Shown piece after piece: positions 7,956-17,466 of a DNA stretch of 57,547 nt. How positions within the stretch are numbered: the stretch's first letter is position 1; the number at the start of each line of letters is the position of its first letter. The notes beneath the pieces are model-generated. The model had not been told where the DNA came from and ran no database searches. It was given only the letters and a program-made list of their open reading frames with translations. The position numbers and the translations under genes are program-made. The stretch comes from Deltaproteobacteria bacterium (GTDB lineage: Bacteria > Myxococcota_A > Polyangia > Haliangiales > Haliangiaceae): positions 1 through 57,547 of the forward strand of contig JAKQOD010000529.1 of the NCBI GenBank assembly GCA_029565465.1, read 5' to 3'.

Positions 7956-10391
7956 ATGCCATCAGAGAGGACTTGGCGTGCTACTTGCGCGCACGTTGCA
8001 TTGACCGTGTTGCTCGGGGCGGTTGTGGGCTGCTTACCAGCGCCGGTCGTTGTTTGCGACGATGGCTCTGTATGTGCGACGGGCACGACCTGTGTTCGGA
8101 TCGAAGCCGCTACGCTATGCGCCACCGATGAACACTATACGGTATGTGGCAACCTTGCAGAAAATCAGGCGTGCACCGTCGGTGCAACACCAGGCAATTG
8201 CAAAAGCGGCGTGTGTTTTCCACAGCGATGCGGCGACGGTTACGTTGACACCGCGGTAGGCGAAGTTTGTGATGGCAACGACACGTCACCAACCGGCTAT
8301 TGCACCGAAGATTGTCGATCGACCGGTGTGTGCGGCAACGAATACATCGATCGCGCACGCGATGAGCACTGCGATAGCGGTCCATACGGGCTCGGTCGCG
8401 ATGGCTGTTCATCGCATTGTTTGCAAGAAGAAGCGCGTTGGGACGCCCTCACGGAACCACCACCGCTGCCGCGTGCACGCCACGCCATGGCCTATGACCG
8501 CGCCCGCAAGCGCCTGGTGCTGTTCGGTGGCAAAAATGACGACGGCGAACTCGACGACACGTGGGAGTTTGATGGCTCCGATTGGATTTACGTACCGACG
8601 CTGGTTACCCCACCCGCGCGCTTGTACCACGTGATGGCGTACGACGAAGTACGGCAGCAGGTCGTGATGTTCGGCGGATCCGCTCCCGGAACCGTGCTTC
8701 TGGATGATACGTGGACGTGGGATGGTGCAACCTGGACGAACAAGACAACCCCGGTGCATCCATCGGCTCGTTATGGCGCTGCGATGGCGTTCGACGCAGC
8801 TCGCGGCGAAGTTGTACTTTTCGGCGGCGCGCCAAATCTGAATGACACCTGGCGATGGAATGGTAGCGAGTGGAAAGAAGCTACCAATGTTACACGGCCA
8901 CCAGGGCGTGGCTTTTGCCAGCTTAGCGACGATCGAGATCGCGACCGGTTGGTGATGTTTGGCGGCGCGGGCGGTTTGGCCGACACCTGGGAATGGGATG
9001 GCACCGACTGGTTGGCGCGCACGCCGGCGACGTCGCCACCATCGAGAATCTTCCATCCAATGGCATACTCGGAAACTGCCAAACGCACGTTGTTCGTCGC
9101 TGGCATCGACGGCACGTGGCAGTGGGACGGTATCAATTGGTTGCGGCTACCGACTCTCACAACGGAGCGAACTGGCTCAACCATGCAATACGACCCCGAC
9201 CACGATTCATTTGTCCTATTTGGCGGGGAAAACGACGACTCGATGTTTGTCGATGAGACGTATTGGGTATCGTCTACTGGCGCTGCTGTCTTGGTACCAC
9301 CCGCAGCGATGCCCGTACGTCGCTCTGGGCATTCGCTTGATTACAACCCGAACACGGGCGATCTCTACATGTTTGGCGGTAGCACACGAAACGCAGATTC
9401 GAACGAGACCTGGCGCTATCGGCATGGCTCGTGGCGGCCATTAGTGCCGCCGTTTGAACCGAGTCCGCGACGGTATCATGCGAGCGCATTTGACCCGCTG
9501 CGCAACAAGTTGGTGGTGTTTGGTGGCTTGGCCGACGGCACCGCTCACAACGACGTTTGGGAATTCGATGGTGCTACTGAGACGTGGCGGAATCAGACCC
9601 CTACAGCCAGACCGCAGCCAACGCCAAGCTACTCGGCAACGATGACGTTTGATACTGTGCGCAAGCGGGTCCTGCTTTTGGGCGGTCGTGACTCCAACGG
9701 CGAGCTCGTGAAGGAAGTGTGGGAGTGGGATGGTGCCAACCGCCAGTGGCTTGATCGCACGCCGCCACTAGCAAATAGCGCCACTCGCACGATTGGTGAT
9801 GCTGTAACGTATGATCAGCGGCGCGGCCGCGCCGTGTTAGTGACGCCGAGTGGCACGTGGGAGTGGGATAGCATTGCTGGCGTTTGGACCCAAAAGGCGA
9901 CAGCTGCAGCGAGCCCACCACCACGCATCAACGCAGCGCTCGCGTACGATCCAGTGCGGGCCACCGTGGTCATGTTTGGCGGCAGCAGCAACCGGCTGGT
10001 TCGACGTGACCTATGGGAGTGGGACGGCACCACGTGGCAAGAACTGTTTCTCGCTTCCTCGCCACCTACGCTTGAACTGACCGACATGGCGTATGACGCC
10101 GTCAATGCGCGGTTGGTGCTGTTTGGCGGCGACAAAGGCGGTGGCGAGATCGCCGACACCTGGGCGTTGTCGTATCGTTCGGTTGGCAGCCCAGCCGAAC
10201 TCTGCCGTGCCGCAACCCTCGACGCCGACGGTGACGGCCTAGCGGGTTGCGACGATCCTGACTGTTGGGGCGTATGCACGCCACTTTGCCCACCGTATGT
10301 GTCGTGCGACATGACGGCGCCGCGTTGCGGCGATGGTGTCTGCAACGAGAATTTGGAAACTGATCGGCTATGCCCGACGGATTGCCGCTAA
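7956..10391 (+). CDS. Kelch-repeat lipoprotein with Cys-rich ends
   Basis: This 811-residue secreted protein has a signal peptide and a lipobox at AVVGC (Cys26). Residues about 30-170 are Cys-rich, with DUF4215-like units (CGDGYVDTAVGEVCDGND and CGNEYIDRARDEHCDSG). About ten to eleven kelch-type units follow, each with an AMAYD...VVMFGG...DTWEWDGTDW pattern, probably closing into one or two beta-propellers. The C-terminus has a DxDxDG loop (DADGDGL) and a final Cys-rich motif CGDGVCNENLETDRLCPTDC. Such proteins are probably surface-anchored binders, but no ligand can be read from the sequence. It converges with htpG, leaving only 9 bases. Confidence 0.9.
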   Translation: MPSERTWRATCAHVALTVLLGAVVGCLPAPVVVCDDGSVCATGTTCVRIEAATLCATDEHYTVCGNLAENQACTVGATPGNCKSGVCFPQRCGDGYVDTAVGEVCDGNDTSPTGYCTEDCRSTGVCGNEYIDRARDEHCDSGPYGLGRDGCSSHCLQEEARWDALTEPPPLPRARHAMAYDRARKRLVLFGGKNDDGELDDTWEFDGSDWIYVPTLVTPPARLYHVMAYDEVRQQVVMFGGSAPGTVLLDDTWTWDGATWTNKTTPVHPSARYGAAMAFDAARGEVVLFGGAPNLNDTWRWNGSEWKEATNVTRPPGRGFCQLSDDRDRDRLVMFGGAGGLADTWEWDGTDWLARTPATSPPSRIFHPMAYSETAKRTLFVAGIDGTWQWDGINWLRLPTLTTERTGSTMQYDPDHDSFVLFGGENDDSMFVDETYWVSSTGAAVLVPPAAMPVRRSGHSLDYNPNTGDLYMFGGSTRNADSNETWRYRHGSWRPLVPPFEPSPRRYHASAFDPLRNKLVVFGGLADGTAHNDVWEFDGATETWRNQTPTARPQPTPSYSATMTFDTVRKRVLLLGGRDSNGELVKEVWEWDGANRQWLDRTPPLANSATRTIGDAVTYDQRRGRAVLVTPSGTWEWDSIAGVWTQKATAAASPPPRINAALAYDPVRATVVMFGGSSNRLVRRDLWEWDGTTWQELFLASSPPTLELTDMAYDAVNARLVLFGGDKGGGEIADTWALSYRSVGSPAELCRAATLDADGDGLAGCDDPDCWGVCTPLCPPYVSCDMTAPRCGDGVCNENLETDRLCPTDCR

Positions 10392-10400
10392 CGCTGGCGT

Positions 10401-12392
10401 TTAGGTCGCAGCGCGCAGCATTAGGTCGCTCAAGGCTTGGCTGAAGGCCGCAGGGTTCGGAATCTGGCCGGTTTCGCTGATGGCAGCTTGAGCGTAGAGA
10501 ATCTGCGCAAACATCGCGAGGCGCGGGTCGGTGCCACTCGCTTTGAAGATGTCGCTGACTTTGGTGAACAAGGCGTGGTTCGGATTGATCTCGAGCACTG
10601 GCTTGACCTTCTCAGGCGCTTGGCCCATCTGCGCAAGCATGCGTTGCAGCCGCGGCGATGGCGCATTGCCGTCGGTAACCAAGCACGCTGCCGACGAGGT
10701 CATACGGTTCGAAACACGCACTTCTTTGACATCTTCTTGCAAGTGCACGCGGAAGCACGCCAACAGGTCCGAGAATTCACGCTGTTTGTCGGCGAGCGCT
10801 TCGGCTTCTTGTTTGCGTTCGGCTTCGGTGCCGAGCTTCACTTCGCCACGGCCAACCGAGACGATGGTCTTGCCTTTGAACTTCGCAGCGCGTTCGATCC
10901 ACAATTCGTCGACGGGGTCGGCGAACAGCAGCACTTCGATGTTCTTGGCCGCAAAGGTTTCCAGCAGCGGCGACTTCGCAGCGGCTTCCGGCGACGAACC
11001 GGTCAACACGTAGATCGCTTCTTGCTCGGCTGGCATGCGTTCGACGTAGGCTTCGAGCGTGGTGAGCTCGCCGGCTTTGCGCGTGGTGTACGCCATCACT
11101 AGATCAAGCAGCTTTTCGTTTTCGCTTTCATCGAAGCCAAGCAGGCCTTCTTTGATCACCGGGCCGAATTCGCGCCAGAACGTCGTGTAGTTGTCGACGT
11201 CGTTGCGCTTCATATCGTCGAGCGTGCTGGTGACTTTTTTGACCAACTGCTTTTTGATCACGCCAATTTGACGGTCTTTTTGCAGAATTTCGCGTGAGAC
11301 ATTGAGCGACAAGTCATGCGCATCGACCACGCCTTTGACAAAGCGGAAGTGCGGCGGCATCAACTCTTTGCACTCGTCCATCACGAACACGCGCTTCACA
11401 TAGAGTTGCAAGCCGCGCTTCATTTCTGGGTTGTAAAGATCCGGTGGCGCTTGTGATGGCAAGAACATCAACGCACGCGCTTCATACGTGCCTTCGATGT
11501 TCACAGGGATGGTGCGCAGCGGAGCTTGCCAATCGTGCGAGATGTGGCGGTAGAATTCTTTGTATTCTTCGTCGGAAACATCGCCTTTGGAGCGATCCCA
11601 AATGGCTTTGCCAGAGTTCAATGTCAGATCTTCGACGGTGATCACCGGCGCTGCGTCGGCGCCTTCGGCCGTTTTGTCAGCGGGCGTGGTGCGGGTAACT
11701 TCCATGCGAATTGGGTACGCGACAAAATCCGAGTACTTACGCACGATGTCGCGGATGGTCCACTCTTGGGTGTAGTCGCGTTCAAGTTTATCGCCGTGGG
11801 TTGCATCAGTGGCGTCGCCAGCGTCAGTGCTGCGCGGTTTGAGATGCAACGTGATCGTGGTGCCGTGGCCAGCGCGGGTGCCGTCGGTTATGGTGTACGT
11901 GCCATCGCCGGTCGACGACCATACGGTAGCAACGTCTTCGCCAACGCGCCGAGTGGTGAGCTCGACACGATCAGCGACCATGAATGCTGAGTAGAAGCCC
12001 ACGCCGAATTGGCCGATCAGTTCCGGCGTCACGTCTTTGCGTTGCGCGGCTTTGGCTGCAGCCAAAAACTCTTTGGTGCCCGACTTCGCAATGGTGCCGA
12101 TGTTTTTGACTACTTCGGCGCGCGACATGCCAACGCCGTTGTCGGCAATCGTAATCGTTTGCGCTGCCGCATCCGCGCTTACCCGAATATGTGGGTCGCC
12201 AGCGCTTTCGATTGATGCATCGGACGCCTGCAGGTAGCGCAGCTTGTCGAGCGCATCGGACGAGTTCGAGATCAACTCGCGCAAAAAGATGTCTCGATCG
12301 GAGTACAACGAGTGGATCATCAGATCCAGTAACTGCTTGATTTCAGCCTGAAATTCGTGACGTTCAGTACGTTCGGTGGTCATGGTTGCCAT
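10401..12392 (-). CDS. htpG: Chaperone HtpG (Hsp90 family)
   Basis: This 663-residue bacterial Hsp90 is an ATP-dependent cytosolic dimeric chaperone. The N-terminal GHKL ATPase has the family signature YSDRDIFLRELISNSSDALDK with the catalytic Glu, DNGVGM, and GQFGVGFYSAFM. The middle domain contains RVFVMDECKELMP and a catalytic-loop Arg in LSLNVSREILQ. The C-terminal dimerisation domain includes RMTSSAACLV and the NPNHALF motif. There is no MEEVD tail, as expected for bacteria. The start at 12392 (MATMTTERTERHEF) is preferred; M4 is the alternative. It is monocistronic in this window. Confidence 0.97.
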   Translation of the reverse strand: MATMTTERTERHEFQAEIKQLLDLMIHSLYSDRDIFLRELISNSSDALDKLRYLQASDASIESAGDPHIRVSADAAAQTITIADNGVGMSRAEVVKNIGTIAKSGTKEFLAAAKAAQRKDVTPELIGQFGVGFYSAFMVADRVELTTRRVGEDVATVWSSTGDGTYTITDGTRAGHGTTITLHLKPRSTDAGDATDATHGDKLERDYTQEWTIRDIVRKYSDFVAYPIRMEVTRTTPADKTAEGADAAPVITVEDLTLNSGKAIWDRSKGDVSDEEYKEFYRHISHDWQAPLRTIPVNIEGTYEARALMFLPSQAPPDLYNPEMKRGLQLYVKRVFVMDECKELMPPHFRFVKGVVDAHDLSLNVSREILQKDRQIGVIKKQLVKKVTSTLDDMKRNDVDNYTTFWREFGPVIKEGLLGFDESENEKLLDLVMAYTTRKAGELTTLEAYVERMPAEQEAIYVLTGSSPEAAAKSPLLETFAAKNIEVLLFADPVDELWIERAAKFKGKTIVSVGRGEVKLGTEAERKQEAEALADKQREFSDLLACFRVHLQEDVKEVRVSNRMTSSAACLVTDGNAPSPRLQRMLAQMGQAPEKVKPVLEINPNHALFTKVSDIFKASGTDPRLAMFAQILYAQAAISETGQIPNPAAFSQALSDLMLRAAT

Positions 12393-12460
12393 GACTAAGC
12401 ACGAACCAGGGCTAGCGCAACTGCTGCCAACGCAGAAATGCCCTATTTGTTGCCGGTGCG

Positions 12461-12724
12461 CTACCGCAAAACCCGCCTGCGGCAGCTAGTGATTGCGCTA
12501 GGCGCTAGTCTGGATGGGCGGCCTGGCGATTGGTCGTCGCCCTCGGCGGTCGCTGCTGTTTCAATGCTGGGCGAGTTGCCCTGGTAGAACAACAACACCC
12601 CAGCCATGAATTGCGCGCGTGCGTTGCCAACAATAAAGCCAGCGAGCAGCGTGCTCCCAACATGATCGAAACGCAGCGCATAGCTTTCATGCACACACAG
12701 CAACGCAAGCGTTCGAACGCACAC
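12461..12724 (-). CDS. Possible small ORF in the htpG upstream gap
   Basis: An 87-codon frame contains a protein-like stretch (DHVGSTLLAGFIVGNARAQF, then MAGVLLFYQGNSP), but its C-terminal half is low-quality. The 400-base gap 12393-12793 holds nothing else that I can support except presumably the promoters of htpG and of the gene at 12794. I list it as a weak candidate only. Confidence 0.22.
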   Translation of the reverse strand: MCVRTLALLCVHESYALRFDHVGSTLLAGFIVGNARAQFMAGVLLFYQGNSPSIETAATAEGDDQSPGRPSRLAPSAITSCRRRVLR

Positions 12725-12793
12725 GGCGCTGGCGCGAGCGAACCGTTGGTGAATTTCTAGGAATTATTCGCAAAGGCAGTTTATGCTGGGGCT

Positions 12794-14215
12794 ATGTCAG
12801 CGCAGCCCACGTGTCGAACTTGCGGCTACATGTTGCGCTGGTTTGCAGAGCAACAGAGTTGGGGCTGTGATCAGTGCCGTGTCATGACGCCAGCGCACCA
12901 ACTGGCGGCTGCGGCTGCGCCTGCTCCGGCGCGGTCCGTGTCGTCGGAGATGGCGCAACTGACACAACTTGTGAAGCCGCGACGTGCTGGTACGCCGCTG
13001 GGCAACCGCACTCCGCTGCTGATCGGCGCAGGCGTGGCCGGTGCGGCAACGCTGGGCGTGGTGTTAGCGCTGGTCACTGCTAATCCAGGGACGGCTGACG
13101 AACCGTCGGTGCCGTTGGACGCAGCAGGCTCGGCAGGCCGCGCAGCCGGCTCAGCGGATGCTGGTTCTGCAGCAAGTGCTGGTTCGGCTGCCACCGAGCG
13201 GCCCATCACACCGGCGACGGTTACCGAGGGCACGCCCGAGCTCGCCAGTGCCGGTGATTTTTGGCTGTATCCTCGCAGCGACGGCAGCATGCGGGTTGCA
13301 TCGCCATTGTTTGAAATCACGTTTCCGCAACGGCCTGAGCTCACGGTGACGCGCACGCCGGCTTCAGCGAAAAGCAAAGCGATCGATGTTTATCTTTTTG
13401 TTGCCAGCGCCAATGCCAACACGATTCGCAAACTTGAACTGGTAAGCACCGGCGCCAATTCGCTGCAGAATGAATCGATCGCCGTCGATATCCGGCAAAA
13501 GATGACAAAAATCGGCACGGTGCTCGAAAACCCGCGAAGCGAACAAGGCGTCCGCATCCGCGAATTTGAAGCTTCGGCCGACGCTGAACGCATGCGGGTT
13601 ATCCATACCCAAGATGTAACGCGTGGCGTGTTTCTCACGCTAACGACCGTTGCTGCACAAGGCTCGGGTGATGACGTTGCCAACGACGCGATCCGCGCCA
13701 GCTTTCATTTGCGCAACCCCAACGAAGTGGTGGATGACGAGGGTGTGCTCAAAAACGTCAAAGCGAGCAAACGCGGTAAAGGCTTTTGGGTACAAGACGC
13801 AGCTCGTTCATTTTCGATTCAGCTGCCAGGTGCGGTTACGGTTACGCGGGACGCTGATAACCGAGTGGTAACCGTTACGGTCGGCGAGAAGAAGCCGGCC
13901 GCCAAGGTTACATTTACGTTCGGCGTCGTCGAAGCAACCTCGGCCAATGCGCTGATGGCCGACGACAGCGATCCGTCGGTAACCTTGAGCAAAAAGTATA
14001 AGGTGCCGTACCAACGGGCATCTATCACGATGGGTGGCCAGCCGGGCTACGCTTGGCAACCCAAAGGCAAATTGCCACGCAAAACCAAACGCGTCGAAAC
14101 GTGGATGGTCCGCGACCGCGCATCGCATCGCACATATTTTCTGACATGCGTTGGTCGGCCGTGCGGCCCAATCGCCAAGACGTTGCAGTTGGCGCCGACG
14201 CTGCCCAGCAAATAG
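12794..14215 (+). CDS. Zinc-ribbon, single-TM protein with extracytoplasmic domain
   Basis: The product has 473 residues. The N-terminus is a cytoplasmic zinc ribbon (CRTCGYML...CDQC, two CxxC knuckles at residues 7-10 and 25-28). A transmembrane helix at about residues 74-94 follows (LLIGAGVAGAATLGVVLALV). Next comes a linker of Ala/Gly/Ser/Asp (the AGSAGRAAGSADAGSA type), and then a domain of about 300 residues rich in beta strands with two similar halves (FEITFPQRPELTVTRTP and FSIQLPGAVTVTR). The second half ends with a disulfide-capable CVGRPCG. Zinc-ribbon plus TM plus external domain suggests a signal-transducing or scaffold membrane protein. No enzymatic motif is seen. Confidence 0.85.
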   Translation: MSAQPTCRTCGYMLRWFAEQQSWGCDQCRVMTPAHQLAAAAAPAPARSVSSEMAQLTQLVKPRRAGTPLGNRTPLLIGAGVAGAATLGVVLALVTANPGTADEPSVPLDAAGSAGRAAGSADAGSAASAGSAATERPITPATVTEGTPELASAGDFWLYPRSDGSMRVASPLFEITFPQRPELTVTRTPASAKSKAIDVYLFVASANANTIRKLELVSTGANSLQNESIAVDIRQKMTKIGTVLENPRSEQGVRIREFEASADAERMRVIHTQDVTRGVFLTLTTVAAQGSGDDVANDAIRASFHLRNPNEVVDDEGVLKNVKASKRGKGFWVQDAARSFSIQLPGAVTVTRDADNRVVTVTVGEKKPAAKVTFTFGVVEATSANALMADDSDPSVTLSKKYKVPYQRASITMGGQPGYAWQPKGKLPRKTKRVETWMVRDRASHRTYFLTCVGRPCGPIAKTLQLAPTLPSK

Positions 14216-14336
14216 TTCCCAGTGTTAGCGCGAGCAGCCGGCGAATACCCTAGCCAGCGACACAAAGCGGCGCCAACGTCGTTTCCTGGATTCTCGATAG
14301 GTCGCGACTTGGCGCGAATTGTGCTTATGCCCGTGC

Positions 14337-15323
14337 ATGACCATAAATCGACGACTAATCGTGGCAGTAATGGCAGTTGCGGTAGCCACTGCAGGATGTG
14401 CGAGCGAGTCCGACTATGATGAGACATGGACGGCATTTGACATTGCAACCGGCAAGGCGGATGGCCTTTTTGACAACGCTCCATTGTTGTCACTTGGCGT
14501 GGTAACGAAAGGGTCATTGGCGCCGCGGCAATTGTCGGTGTATGCGCTCGATCTAAGAGAGGGAGATAAGGTGACGTTGGTACAAAACGTTACCGTAGGC
14601 ACGTTGAGTCCACACTTTACGCTCTACAGCGGGCTGAGCGCAGTGCGGTCGTCGTCGTTCCAGGCCGCGCCAAAGAAACTTACGAAGAAGTACACCGCAG
14701 CATCTACTGGTCGCTACTACGTTGGCGTGTCGCCATACCAAGGGCAGGGCAGCGGCGAGTTTTCTCTCGTTGCGACATGCAACGGTGGCCCTTGTGCTGG
14801 CCAGGTTGTAGTGCGCGAGCTAACCGCCGAGGAACGTGGACTATGTATCAAAGACGCGTTTGCCAAAAGCCGCGTCGCATTGCCATCATTTGGCGGTGTT
14901 ATGGGGCAGGCCAAAGCGCGAGCACTGCTGAACAAATCATTGAAAGAATCGGCAGCATTGCCGGTGTCATGTCAAAACGCGTGTGAGGGCGACAACGAAG
15001 CAAAAGCACTATGTGACGCAATCGTTGCCGACCTGCCGTTTTTTGCTGATCAGTCCGCTGCGTGCGTCGCAGAGCTAGACACGTGTTTAAGCGACTGCGG
15101 TGACGAGAGCCGTGACTTGGATGACTCATTTGGGTCTACCGAAATCGCGGTCTGTTACTACGCTGGATTCAACGGCGATTGCCAAAGCTATGCACGTCAG
15201 ACCGTCGAATGTGGCGGAACCCTCGCCGCTGACACCGAAGCGCGCTGCTTGGCTTACTGCGAATCCACAACTGGTGCTTGGCTCGACGACCTTGATCTAA
15301 TCTGTAAAGAAGCGTGTGAGTAG
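14337..15323 (+). CDS. Exported lipoprotein with PPC-like domain and Cys-rich tail
   Basis: Starting at ATG 14337 (328 residues), an export leader ends VATAGC, probably a lipobox. Residues about 40-145 resemble a bacterial pre-peptidase-like beta domain: LSLGVVTKGSLAP, LDLREGDKVTLVQ, GRYYVGVSPY and GEFSLVATC. The C-terminal 180 residues carry many regularly placed Cys (CQNACEGDNEAKALC, then CVAELDTCLSDCGDES), probably a disulfide-rich helical bundle. No catalytic site was recognised. It converges on the next gene across a hairpin. Confidence 0.8.
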   Translation: MTINRRLIVAVMAVAVATAGCASESDYDETWTAFDIATGKADGLFDNAPLLSLGVVTKGSLAPRQLSVYALDLREGDKVTLVQNVTVGTLSPHFTLYSGLSAVRSSSFQAAPKKLTKKYTAASTGRYYVGVSPYQGQGSGEFSLVATCNGGPCAGQVVVRELTAEERGLCIKDAFAKSRVALPSFGGVMGQAKARALLNKSLKESAALPVSCQNACEGDNEAKALCDAIVADLPFFADQSAACVAELDTCLSDCGDESRDLDDSFGSTEIAVCYYAGFNGDCQSYARQTVECGGTLAADTEARCLAYCESTTGAWLDDLDLICKEACE

Positions 15324-15327
15324 TTCG

Positions 15328-15356
15328 CGCTAACGAGTTGGTTCCGAGCGTTAGCG
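15328..15356. terminator. Hairpin between convergent genes
   Basis: CGCTAACG (15328-15335) and CGTTAGCG (15349-15356) form a perfect 8-bp stem with a 13-nt loop in the 27-base gap between two converging genes. No T-run follows on either side, so it may be a weak or bidirectional terminator, or a 3'-end protector. Confidence 0.4.
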
Positions 15357-16685
15357 TTGGCGCGCTTGGTGTTGCAGCTTGCGGATGATGGCACTGGCCT
15401 CGGCCGACGATGATTCGCTTGCGAAACGCGCAGTAGCAGGAATCGTCGCTTTGTTGGTGTGGGTCACCGCACGGAAGCCAGAGGTTGCCGGCGTGCCGCT
15501 GGTAACAGTTGCCGAAATCGAAAACGATCGGCCCTTGGCCGTGACAGCCTTAAGCACGAGCGGCCAGTTGCCAACGTTGGTGAAGTCGGGAATCGGCCAG
15601 CGGGGCGAGGCCGCGGCCGCGGCAAGATAGGCATCGGTGAAGCTGCTGAACTCAAGGTAAAAATCGCTCGCGCTATTTTTGCCGATGCTGAGCCCGGTAT
15701 ATTTCGCACCAGCCGTTGTGAGCTTGTTGAATGTTAGTTCCGTCGAGCCCAGGACTGGCGCCGCCATCAAATTGGTTTCAAACGTAATTGCGGCTGGCCG
15801 AGCTGCAACGGTAACCACCGTCACGTCGCCGTCTCCCGCAACGTCATCATTGGTCGCCGTCATTTGATAGAGGTCGGTTGGCTTAGCAAGCGCAACTGGC
15901 AACGCTGCAAACCCATAAGGTGCATCAACCACGTCGAGGTCACCCGATTGTGTGCCGGTGAGCATCATCAGGGTCGATACCGACGAGATGTTGGCGCCCG
16001 GTTGCGCAACGACGGTGGGTGCAACGGCACCGCTAGCAAGCGTAATGTTTTTGCCAGCGATCGGCGTGGTGCCCACGACGAAGTCGCGTTCTACTTTCAC
16101 CACTGCAGGCACGCCGTTGCCTTGCAAGCGAGCGGCAAAAACGTCGACGGTGCCCGGTGCAGTGTTGAGCATGTACGTTTTGGAGTTGGTGCCGGCTGCG
16201 AAATTGACGCTGCTGTTGTCAGCCCCAGCTGCAACGATGTTGCTGCTGTCAGATGCAGAGGTGAGCGTCCCGGCGATGCTGGTGAGGGCCGGTTGGGCTT
16301 TGCCGTTGCATAGTAACGGCGCTTCAACGGGGCTTTGGTCGGTGATCGCACGGTGCGCAATGTCTGTGGTGACGATGAAAAAGCCAGTGTTGCAGCCAAG
16401 CGCAAGCGCGTAGGTATTGCCGATGACTTTGAGCGTGATGGCGTTGTTGACCGGTGTTGGTGCTTCGACCCACGCACCGGTGCCGTCGTAGTACGCAAAT
16501 GACATCGACGACACATCGGTAGGTAAGTTGCTGATTGGAATCGTGACCGTGGTCGCATTCACGGGCGCATCGACAATCGCCGCTGCGTCAACCTTTGGCG
16601 CATCGACGGTGCTCTCGCCACCGCCGCATGCTGCAACAGTAAAAATACCAACGGTGCCAAGGACAGAATGCAAAGACAGCTGCAT
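15351..16685 (-). CDS. Secreted lipoprotein, beta-rich, unknown function
   Basis: The start at 16685 gives 444 residues with a clear lipoprotein signal: a short leader, then FTVAACGGG. The frame extends further upstream, but that part overlaps the methyltransferase gene and looks non-coding, so the internal ATG is preferred. The mature N-terminus is the Asp/Ala-rich stretch seen in many lipoproteins of this window (VDAPKVDAAAIVDAPV). The rest is Thr/Ala/Val-rich beta-type sequence with few Cys. It resembles the uncharacterised large myxobacterial lipoproteins, and I cannot name a domain. Confidence 0.82.
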   Translation of the reverse strand: MQLSLHSVLGTVGIFTVAACGGGESTVDAPKVDAAAIVDAPVNATTVTIPISNLPTDVSSMSFAYYDGTGAWVEAPTPVNNAITLKVIGNTYALALGCNTGFFIVTTDIAHRAITDQSPVEAPLLCNGKAQPALTSIAGTLTSASDSSNIVAAGADNSSVNFAAGTNSKTYMLNTAPGTVDVFAARLQGNGVPAVVKVERDFVVGTTPIAGKNITLASGAVAPTVVAQPGANISSVSTLMMLTGTQSGDLDVVDAPYGFAALPVALAKPTDLYQMTATNDDVAGDGDVTVVTVAARPAAITFETNLMAAPVLGSTELTFNKLTTAGAKYTGLSIGKNSASDFYLEFSSFTDAYLAAAAASPRWPIPDFTNVGNWPLVLKAVTAKGRSFSISATVTSGTPATSGFRAVTHTNKATIPATARFASESSSAEASAIIRKLQHQARQR

Positions 16686-16735
16686 AGAGCACCAATGTAG
16701 CGTAAGGCCGCCGCGGCTGCGTGCCGGTTTGCCAA

Positions 16736-17419
16736 CTACTTGCGCACCACCAGCGTCAGGAATTGTCCGTTTTGGCGTTCGGTTGCCGATTCGATCACGA
16801 AGCCAAGTTCTTGCACCAGCCAGGTAACGTCGGCTGCGGTGTATTTGCAATGTTCCATGAAGTGATCGAAATGGTGCGCGCGTTTTTCTGCAGGGCTCGA
16901 CAGTTGCAAACTTTCTTCTAGCGGCCAGCGCTGCAGATATGTTTGCAACGGCGACCGCACCCAATCCGAAATCACCATGCGGCCACGCAACACGCGGTGG
17001 GCTTCGCGCAGCAGCCCAACCGGCTCATGCATTTCATGAATCACCATCGACAAAACGATGCCGTCGACGGAATTGTCGGGCAACGGCAGCGCAAGGGCGT
17101 GCAAGTCACACTCGACAATCTCACCGCCGACGTCGGTTGCAACGGTCCGCGCGGCTTCGAGCATGTAGGGCTGCACATCAACGCCAAGCACGCGTGCTGC
17201 GGGGTAACGTTCTTTCCACGCCCGCAAAAGTAGGCCTGGCCCACAACCAAGATCGACATAGGTTGGCGTTGCAGCCTGATGGGCCACTACATCACGCTGC
17301 CACAGCGCCCAAAAGTCGTCGTTAAAGCGGCTGGCAAAACCTTTGGCCATGGTGTCAGCAAATGTGGCACCGCCATGATGAGTTTCGAGGCGCTTTTTGA
17401 CTTCGTCGTGAAAGTTCAT
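16736..17419 (-). CDS. SAM-dependent methyltransferase (class I)
   Basis: The product is a 227-residue Rossmann-fold methyltransferase. Motif I is YVDLGCGPGLLLRAW at about residue 53; the acidic end of beta-2 is GVDVQPYM; motif II-like IVECDLHALALP and post-motif LSMVIHEMHEP follow, then the HRVLRG segment. This is the UbiE/Methyltransf_11 type; the substrate cannot be read from the sequence. It is divergent from another methyltransferase, with 47 bases between the start codons, so the promoters must overlap. Confidence 0.9.
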   Translation of the reverse strand: MNFHDEVKKRLETHHGGATFADTMAKGFASRFNDDFWALWQRDVVAHQAATPTYVDLGCGPGLLLRAWKERYPAARVLGVDVQPYMLEAARTVATDVGGEIVECDLHALALPLPDNSVDGIVLSMVIHEMHEPVGLLREAHRVLRGRMVISDWVRSPLQTYLQRWPLEESLQLSSPAEKRAHHFDHFMEHCKYTAADVTWLVQELGFVIESATERQNGQFLTLVVRK

Positions 17420-17466
17420 GCAACGACGCTAACACGATGTTGGCCCAAAACCGTTATTGTCGCGCC

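Noticed and set aside
12461-12724. Small gene in the htpG upstream gap as a firm call
   Set aside because: Only half of the frame looks like protein and there is no ribosome binding site or neighbour context; kept only as a low-confidence feature.
16686-16964. 93-residue N-terminal extension of the lipoprotein gene at 15351
   Set aside because: The extension overlaps the methyltransferase gene, and the ATG at 16685 directly precedes a normal lipoprotein leader.
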